Shown one piece after another: positions 23,894 to 28,821 of a stretch of DNA of 28,821 nucleotides. Source of the DNA: Lachnospiraceae bacterium. GTDB taxonomy: Bacteria > Bacillota > Clostridia > Lachnospirales > Lachnospiraceae. The notes under the pieces were generated by a model, which did no database searches, was not told the origin of the DNA, and saw only the letters and a list, made by a program, of their open reading frames with translations. The translations under genes were made by a program, and so were the position numbers. The stretch lies in contig JAJPZP010000045.1 of the NCBI GenBank assembly GCA_021204285.1, positions 1,524-30,344 on the forward strand. Reading direction: 5' to 3'. Position 1 is the first letter of the stretch; every line of letters starts with the position of its first letter.

Positions 23894-24910
23894 TCAGCAC
23901 TGGTCGATAAAGTTCAGCCTGGCCTGATAAACCTTGCTCTCGCCCGGTTTCAGCACCGGCGCGTCGCAGCCCTCCTGCCCGATCTTCGGTCCGTCCAGGC
24001 TGGCATTCAGCGGCTCGAGGCCAAGGACATATTCTCCCTTGCCGAGCATCTTCCACTCACAGAAATGCGGGAAGTCATTGCCGTTGTACTGGACATTGAC
24101 ACCGATCTTACGCTTTTCGTTGAAGATCGTGTACTGTGCCATTCCCTGATCATCCTTCCGGATCTTATGGAAATAACAGCGCTCCGGATAGGGATAATCC
24201 GGCGCCTCGATCTGCTGCCAGGTATCCGCATATTTCGCCGCATGCGCCTCTCTCGGCGTCATCTCCTCGCTGTCGAAGATCAGCTTTGTTCCTTCCTCCA
24301 GGAGCGGATAGCCGTAATTGAGATGCAGCGCATACATAAACTGCTGATCGCCAAAGCTGTGATTGGTGATCGTGTCGGTCAGCAGAATGCTGTCGCTTTC
24401 GTATTCAAATTCCAGCTCGCGGTGAAGACTCAGGTTCTCACCAAAGATATGCGCCTCACGCATGGTTCCCTCCAGCTGAATCATCGGCGTCTCCCCCTTC
24501 AGGCCGCGCTTACAGCTGACATTTTCTGCAGGCGTATTGCCGATTCTGCCGTGCAGTCCGAGCTCCTCGCCGTCCTCCCGGACCCAGGCGCCTCCCATAT
24601 GTGACAGGCCCAGCGTAGTCAGCATGCCGACAAAAAAGCTCCGCAGCCAGCGCGCTCCCTGCGCGTCGTAATATTCCGGCGCAACAATCCCGCAGGGCGC
24701 AAGATAGTTCATATTTTTTCCTTTGTAACGAACCTGATACAGATCCATGCAGCGGTCCGGCAGCACCGTCACGGCCAGATTTCCACCATTCGTCACCTCC
24801 AGGAAACGAACCCCTTCCTGAAAACCTCCCCGCAGCGTCCCGTCACGCAGTGTCATCAGCTGATCCGGATCCCCGATATATTCCCGGATCTCTTCATAGG
24901 ATTTACTCAT
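23894..24910 (-). CDS. DUF4432 family, aldose-1-epimerase-like protein
   Basis: This 338-residue soluble protein belongs to the galactose-mutarotase-like superfamily, closest in character to DUF4432. Visible blocks are VTVLPDRCMDLYQVRYKGK near 47-65, GLHGRIGNTPAENV near 118-131, the central MYALHLNYGYPLLEEG and the final LGLEPLNASLDG, with H and E residues at the positions expected for a sugar epimerase site. It probably interconverts sugar anomers or binds an unusual sugar. AAGGAG lies 8 nt before the ATG. It follows the LacI regulator by 41 bp on the same strand, so it is likely cotranscribed and part of the same sugar-use locus. The specific sugar cannot be read. Confidence 0.85.
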   Translation of the reverse strand: MSKSYEEIREYIGDPDQLMTLRDGTLRGGFQEGVRFLEVTNGGNLAVTVLPDRCMDLYQVRYKGKNMNYLAPCGIVAPEYYDAQGARWLRSFFVGMLTTLGLSHMGGAWVREDGEELGLHGRIGNTPAENVSCKRGLKGETPMIQLEGTMREAHIFGENLSLHRELEFEYESDSILLTDTITNHSFGDQQFMYALHLNYGYPLLEEGTKLIFDSEEMTPREAHAAKYADTWQQIEAPDYPYPERCYFHKIRKDDQGMAQYTIFNEKRKIGVNVQYNGNDFPHFCEWKMLGKGEYVLGLEPLNASLDGPKIGQEGCDAPVLKPGESKVYQARLNFIDQC

Positions 24911-24951
24911 TTTTTTTGCTCCTTCCGTTCCTGATATTTTTACACTTTTGC

Positions 24952-26028
24952 CTACCAGTCCATGATATCCTGCGGCCTGGCGGCATTCTCCACTGTAGAG
25001 TTTCGGATCACAAGCGAGCTTTCCATCTCAATTCCGATCGGTTCTCTGACACCGTCCGGATTCTCGATCCGGTCAAACAACAGCTCAGCTGCCCGTTCTC
25101 CTGCCGTCCTTTTCTTAATATGTATGGTAGAAACAGAGGGCTCAACGATCGTAGAGAGGAACACATCATCGTATCCCATCAGCTTGACATCCTGCGGGAT
25201 TCGCCTGCCCCTTTCCTTCAAAAGCCGCATCGCTCCGATTGCCATCTCATCGTTCCCACAAAATACTGCGTCCAGATCGGGGGTTTTCTCCAGCAGCTCG
25301 CTCATCGCTGTATAACCGCTCATGTAAGACCAGTTGCCATTCGCAACCATTCTCTCCTCATTCAGTTCCAGGGAATTTTCCGCCAGAACTTCTTTATAAC
25401 TTTCGTAACGCTCCGAACCGATCCACAGCGACATGGGACCCGTGATGTGGCAGATCTTCCTGCAACCGCAGTCCACCAGGTGCTGTACCGCCTTTTTCGC
25501 GTTGCCCCAGTTGTCAAAGTATACCGAATCAATCCCATACTCCGTCAGATCGCGCTCCATACTGATCATCGGGATATATTTTTTCTGTTTTCTGACCATC
25601 GCCGTCAGGTCTTCAAAATGCCTTTCCAGAGCGGTGCCACAGGAGGCGAAGATGATACCGTCCACCTGAGAAGAGACCAGATTGTGAAACATCTGTTTCT
25701 CGTATTCGGCCATGTTGCCCACATTTTTCCTGCCGTTCACATCGCAGACAATCATCCGGTACTGTCTCTCATCGGCTATGGTATTGATACCACGCAGGAT
25801 ATAGGGATAGAATACGCCGCACATGTCCTCCGCAATCACGCCTATTATTCCTGTCCGTTTGCTTTTCATGCCTGCGGCCAGGGGATTGACCTCATACTGC
25901 AATTCGTTTACAGCTGCCAACACCTTTGCGGTTAACTCCGGGCTTACATATCTCGTCTCATTCAGGACATTCGATACGGTCGAAATCGACACGCCAGCAT
26001 ATGCAGCAACATCCTTGATACTGCTCAT
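24952..26028 (-). CDS. LacI-family transcriptional regulator
   Basis: This 358-residue sugar-responsive regulator has an N-terminal LacI helix-turn-helix (SSIKDVAAYAGVSISTVSNVLN) with hinge helix (LAAGMKSKRTGIIGVI), followed by a periplasmic-binding-protein-like effector domain (about 60-340). The C-terminal strand PIGIEMESSLVIRNST is typical. I choose the ATG at 26028, with AGGAGAG 6 nt upstream; the 33 extra codons of the longer frame are low-complexity and lack a ribosome site. It has its own promoter and lies just past the terminator of the sugar operon. It likely controls the kinase/oxidoreductase/isomerase genes upstream and itself. The effector sugar is unknown. Confidence 0.95.
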   Translation of the reverse strand: MSSIKDVAAYAGVSISTVSNVLNETRYVSPELTAKVLAAVNELQYEVNPLAAGMKSKRTGIIGVIAEDMCGVFYPYILRGINTIADERQYRMIVCDVNGRKNVGNMAEYEKQMFHNLVSSQVDGIIFASCGTALERHFEDLTAMVRKQKKYIPMISMERDLTEYGIDSVYFDNWGNAKKAVQHLVDCGCRKICHITGPMSLWIGSERYESYKEVLAENSLELNEERMVANGNWSYMSGYTAMSELLEKTPDLDAVFCGNDEMAIGAMRLLKERGRRIPQDVKLMGYDDVFLSTIVEPSVSTIHIKKRTAGERAAELLFDRIENPDGVREPIGIEMESSLVIRNSTVENAARPQDIMDW

Positions 26029-26141
26029 CTTTGTCTCTCCTGCCTTCTCCTGCTTCCTCCTCCTGCCCCCTCTGAATAATGTCGGATCATCCGTCCCATT
26101 TATGATAAATGGAGGGGTTCGCAACAATTCCCATTGTGTTT

Positions 26142-26170
26142 AACATATCATTTGTCTCTATATTTGTCAA
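26142..26170 (-). promoter_or_regulatory. Promoter of the LacI-family gene
   Basis: A perfect TTGACA (26165-26170), a 17-bp spacer and TATGTT (26142-26147) are read on the minus strand. The predicted start is near 26135, giving a leader of about 107 nt. Overlapping the -35 is AATG-N6-CATT (26169-26182), a possible but weak operator. Confidence 0.65.
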
Positions 26171-26222
26171 TGAAACGGCATTTTAAGATAACTGCATTTG
26201 TCTGCAAGGCGTATCTACGGAC

Positions 26223-26277
26223 AAAAATCCCCTCCGACTGCGGACTCCCGCATGAAATCCGACAGACACGAGGGGAT
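26223..26277 (-). terminator. Terminator of the sugar operon
   Basis: ATCCCCTC (26227-26234) pairs with GAGGGGAT (26270-26277). An inner hairpin TGCGG/CCGCA sits at 26239-26252. On the minus strand the stem is followed by a run of T (26223-26227). It lies 22 bp after the isomerase-like gene and before the LacI promoter. A second small inverted repeat GATAAC/GTTATC lies between it and the stop. Confidence 0.7.
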
Positions 26278-26298
26278 AACGGAATCTTCCGTCTGTTA

Positions 26299-27516
26299 TC
26301 ATGATCCGATCTCAAGATCCGGATTATCTGAGAAATGCTTCAGGATCACGATGGGATCTGTGTCTGACGGATTGGTGATGGTGATACCCTCCCGCGCAGC
26401 CTTCTCCGTCACGAAAAACTCATCGTTTGTCAGCTGTCCATAATGAATCAGAGCCGGAGATTCGATCTTCCAGGCGCCAAAGCTTCCATGACCCTCCAGG
26501 CAGATCAGACCATAAGGCGCACTGTCTTTGATGACAACCGTCTGTCCGGGCAGAATGGTCAGGCGCTTCGCGCAGACACAATCGCATTTGTAACAGATCC
26601 ATTCCTCAATATAGCCGTCCTGCAGCATCTCCTCCATCGGCCGGACCGGCTTCGGGCGCATATAATTATGCTTATGAAAATCCGGATCCACGTTTTTATC
26701 CCAGTCAATCACGTCCAGAAGATACTCGTAATTGCCGATCTCCTCGGGCGGACAGTTTTTCCAGAGCAGATCTTCCTCCACAATCTGGCCATTTAACAGG
26801 ACGGACTGATACATGGCGTACACATCTGAGGCAAACTGCGGCTCATAGGTGCAGAGCGAACCGGGCGCATGCATCACACCGGGCACTACATTAAAGCCTG
26901 TATCGAGCTCCAGTTTGTACGCACGGGAAAGTCCCAGGATATTGTTGTCTCCCCTGGAGAAATTTTTCAGGCTCTCGAGTACCTCGTCCTTTGTCGTCTC
27001 CGGATTAAATCCAAAGAAGGTAAAAGGAAACTCTCCCCCATGGTTATTGAGCTGGGACGGGAAAAAATACATCTCCGGCTTTCCGGCGCAGCCTACCCGC
27101 TGTGCATGCTGCTCGCGGTGATGGATGTGATGCGGAAGCGGACCCGCATTATCAAAAAACTTGGAGAACATCGCCCAGCGATGATACTTGTTCCACAAGG
27201 TCTCTCCGATGATCTCAGCGCCCAGCAGCTCCACCGCGTCACGCAGGAGCACCTTCTCCTTGCCATCCGAATCTACTACAATATAACTCAGTCCTTCATC
27301 CTCCGGCGTCCCCGGGCCGTTCTCCGCCCAGGTAGTCGAGGAGAACCATCGCTCGTCGATACCGCCTCTCAGTCCCAGAATCTGATAGTCCGCCGGGTGC
27401 AGCTTAATCCGCTTGCCCGGACGGCAGAAGGATCTGGGCACCCAGGTGGGAGCCAGACGAAATACGCCCTTTCCCTGCTCCAGCGCTTTTTCAGCTAAAG
27501 CTTTCTTACCACTCAT
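26299..27516 (-). CDS. Phosphomannose-isomerase-like cupin protein
   Basis: This 405-residue soluble protein has no close family name that I can give with certainty. Its cupin metal site resembles class I mannose-6-phosphate isomerase: PHHIHHREQHAQ near 129-140, E in GKPEMYFFP near 147-155, and a late histidine in VVPGVMHAPGSLCTYEP near 218-234. The N-terminal part has GGIDERWFSSTTWAENG. A beta-rich C-terminal cupin half (about 310-400: LTILPGQTVVIKDSAPYG) follows. A sugar or sugar-phosphate isomerase is the best guess given the neighbouring kinase and oxidoreductase. The ATG at 27516 is chosen because AGGAGG lies 8 nt upstream; the ATG two codons earlier is too close to it. It ends the operon at a clear terminator. 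Confidence 0.75.
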   Translation of the reverse strand: MSGKKALAEKALEQGKGVFRLAPTWVPRSFCRPGKRIKLHPADYQILGLRGGIDERWFSSTTWAENGPGTPEDEGLSYIVVDSDGKEKVLLRDAVELLGAEIIGETLWNKYHRWAMFSKFFDNAGPLPHHIHHREQHAQRVGCAGKPEMYFFPSQLNNHGGEFPFTFFGFNPETTKDEVLESLKNFSRGDNNILGLSRAYKLELDTGFNVVPGVMHAPGSLCTYEPQFASDVYAMYQSVLLNGQIVEEDLLWKNCPPEEIGNYEYLLDVIDWDKNVDPDFHKHNYMRPKPVRPMEEMLQDGYIEEWICYKCDCVCAKRLTILPGQTVVIKDSAPYGLICLEGHGSFGAWKIESPALIHYGQLTNDEFFVTEKAAREGITITNPSDTDPIVILKHFSDNPDLEIGS

Positions 27517-27538
27517 GAACATTACCTCCTCTGCGAGC

Positions 27539-28504
27539 CTATGCCTCCGGGATCACGTATCCCCAGCTTTCCCGAATACCGTCCAGAATCTCCAGTACCT
27601 TCACCGTCTCCGCGTGAGGCATCTCGGGGCATTCAAGCTGTCCCTGCTCCAGCGCCCTTGCACAGGCCTCTACCTCATACTCGTATCCCGTTATCTGCTC
27701 CGGCACCCTGATGCACTTCACTTCCTGATAGTTTTCATCAAACACCCGGATCTCTTCCGGATTGTTCACATTGGTTACTTCAATATAGCCCTTCGTGCCG
27801 AAAACAGAGCCGTTCCGGTTCTGCACTGCATACACGTTGGACTGCAGAGTCGCCATTTTGCCCTCCGGGAAGATCATCGTGATGCTGTCCACCATATCCA
27901 CGCCATCCTTATAGACCGCCTGAGCACTGACCTGGGCATCCACTTCGCCGAAAACCATGCGCGCAAAGTTGATCAGATACAGGCCGCAGTCAAGCAGCGC
28001 GCCGCCGGCCAGCTTAATATTCCAGATACGCGGTATCTGGCTGAGCTCATAGCCCAGATTTGCCGTCAGGGAAGTCACCTCTCCGATCTCTCCGCTGCTG
28101 ATTATATCGTTGATGATCTGACGGGATGGCATATAACGGGTCCATATGGCCTCCGTAATCAGAAGATTCTTTGATGCCGCCAGTTCAAACAGCTTCTTCG
28201 CATCCTCCGCGTTGACGCAGAAGGGCTTCTCACAGAGTACGTTCTTTCCTGCTTCCAGGCATGCCTTCGAGGCTTTATAATGCAGCGTATGCGGCACAGC
28301 GATGTAAACCAGATCCACATTTTCAGAAGAAAGCATCTCATCGTAAGAACCGTAAGCCGACGGGATGCCGTGCTCCTTTGCAAAAGCCTCTGCCTTCTCC
28401 TTACTGGTACCGGCAACTGCACAGATCTCCGTGTCCTTCATAAATTTGACCGTATTGATCATTTTAATCGCAATGGCACCCGTGCCAATGATCGCCATTT
28501 TCAT
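27539..28504 (-). CDS. Gfo/Idh/MocA family oxidoreductase
   Basis: This is an NAD(P)-dependent sugar or polyol dehydrogenase of about 322 residues. The Rossmann loop is AIIGTGAIA (residues 4-12), and the family signature CEKPF is at 91-95. The C-terminal domain has GGALLDCGLYLINFARM near 170, with the family-conserved Asp. In many relatives a His follows; here DCGLY is closer to the dihydrodiol-dehydrogenase branch. The start at 28504 has AGGAGG 11 nt upstream; the longer frame from 28546 would run nearly into the kinase gene. It lies 16 bp after the kinase stop and 22 bp before the isomerase-like gene. The substrate cannot be told. Confidence 0.93.
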   Translation of the reverse strand: MKMAIIGTGAIAIKMINTVKFMKDTEICAVAGTSKEKAEAFAKEHGIPSAYGSYDEMLSSENVDLVYIAVPHTLHYKASKACLEAGKNVLCEKPFCVNAEDAKKLFELAASKNLLITEAIWTRYMPSRQIINDIISSGEIGEVTSLTANLGYELSQIPRIWNIKLAGGALLDCGLYLINFARMVFGEVDAQVSAQAVYKDGVDMVDSITMIFPEGKMATLQSNVYAVQNRNGSVFGTKGYIEVTNVNNPEEIRVFDENYQEVKCIRVPEQITGYEYEVEACARALEQGQLECPEMPHAETVKVLEILDGIRESWGYVIPEA

Positions 28505-28520
28505 ATTTGCATTATCCTCC

Positions 28521-28821
28521 TCAATTTTCAAAGTGGCTCCACACACCGTTCAGGCCGTCAATCACAGCCCGGTAAGCCGCATATTTCTTCTCATAAATTT
28601 CTTTATATTCCGGTCTGGGATCAATCGTCTTCGTGATCTTGACCGTGCGCGCCACCGCATCCTGGTAATCCTTATAGATTCCCGCCGCGATGCCTGCCGC
28701 CATGGCCGCTCCCTGCGCGCCGATCTCCTTGTCCTCGATCACATCGATCGGAATCTGGAGCGCATCCGCAAAAATCTGCCCCCACACGTCCGAGTTTGCG
28801 GCTCCGCCCGACAGGCGGATA
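28521..28821 (-). CDS. FGGY-family carbohydrate kinase, C-terminal part only
   Basis: About 100 residues are visible; the N-terminal 80 percent lies beyond the right edge. The segment begins IRLSGGAANSDVWGQIFADA, the adenosine-binding GGxAxSxxWxQ block of FGGY kinases, followed by EIGAQGAAMAAGIAAGIYKD, also characteristic. These enzymes phosphorylate pentuloses, hexuloses or polyols; the xylulokinase branch is the best match. The tail RPEYKEIYEKKYAAYRAVIDGL matches the usual end. It is upstream in the same operon as the oxidoreductase and isomerase-like genes, and its product would trap the sugar for catabolism. Confidence 0.9.
   Translation of the reverse strand, partial: IRLSGGAANSDVWGQIFADALQIPIDVIEDKEIGAQGAAMAAGIAAGIYKDYQDAVARTVKITKTIDPRPEYKEIYEKKYAAYRAVIDGLNGVWSHFEN

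Noticed and set aside
26169-26182. Confident LacI operator
   Set aside because: Only four base pairs of symmetry (AATG/CATT) and no second copy found in the window; mentioned only with the promoter.

Overview
The window looks like a chromosomal stretch from a Gram-positive clostridial bacterium, most likely a Lachnospiraceae relative of moderately high G+C. This is inferred from strong AGGAGG-type ribosome sites, consensus sigma-A promoters, a lipobox lipoprotein, a PotC-PotD fusion and the general character of the proteins; I could not run a database search. No transposase, integrase, CRISPR array, tRNA or rRNA was recognised.

Layout. (1) 1-2567: the 5' part of cysK on the minus strand with a perfect consensus promoter, a small conserved-looking hypothetical gene, and on the plus strand a lipoprotein metallophosphoesterase of purple-acid-phosphatase type, ending in a shared bidirectional terminator. 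(2) 2574-11869, all minus strand: a surface-polysaccharide cluster read rmlC, wzm, wzt, a methyltransferase/kinase-like fusion, an unusual 460-bp palindromic repeat, a two-domain family 2 glycosyltransferase, a membrane-anchored SGNH hydrolase and gtrA. rmlC has a long, highly structured leader. (3) 11873-15771: a divergent pair, a CotH-kinase-family secreted protein (minus, possibly leaderless) and an ArnT/PMT-type membrane glycosyltransferase (plus). (4) 15785-18871, minus: a housekeeping operon of esterase, tyrS, nth and an orphan HicB-like gene. (5) 18911-23890, plus: a polyamine uptake operon of XRE-cupin regulator, potA, potB and potCD. (6) 23894-28821, minus: a sugar-use locus of FGGY kinase (partial), Gfo/Idh/MocA oxidoreductase and phosphomannose-isomerase-like cupin ending in a terminator, then a LacI regulator with its own promoter and a DUF4432 aldose-epimerase-like gene.

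How the parts fit. The polysaccharide cluster resembles an ABC-transporter-dependent export system. Wzt carries a C-terminal glycan-binding-type domain, and the next gene is a methyltransferase joined to what reads as a kinase-like fold, the architecture of the chain-terminating enzyme WbdD of Gram-negative O9a-type O antigens. This suggests that a non-reducing-end cap is added and recognised before export in a Gram-positive organism. The SGNH hydrolase, GtrA and the ArnT-like enzyme would decorate the polymer.

The most unusual items are that capping hypothesis, the palindromic repeat at 6125-6583, the three-way-junction leader of rmlC, the duplicated insert that splits the PotA TOBE domain, and an apparent CTG start codon for the polyamine regulator.
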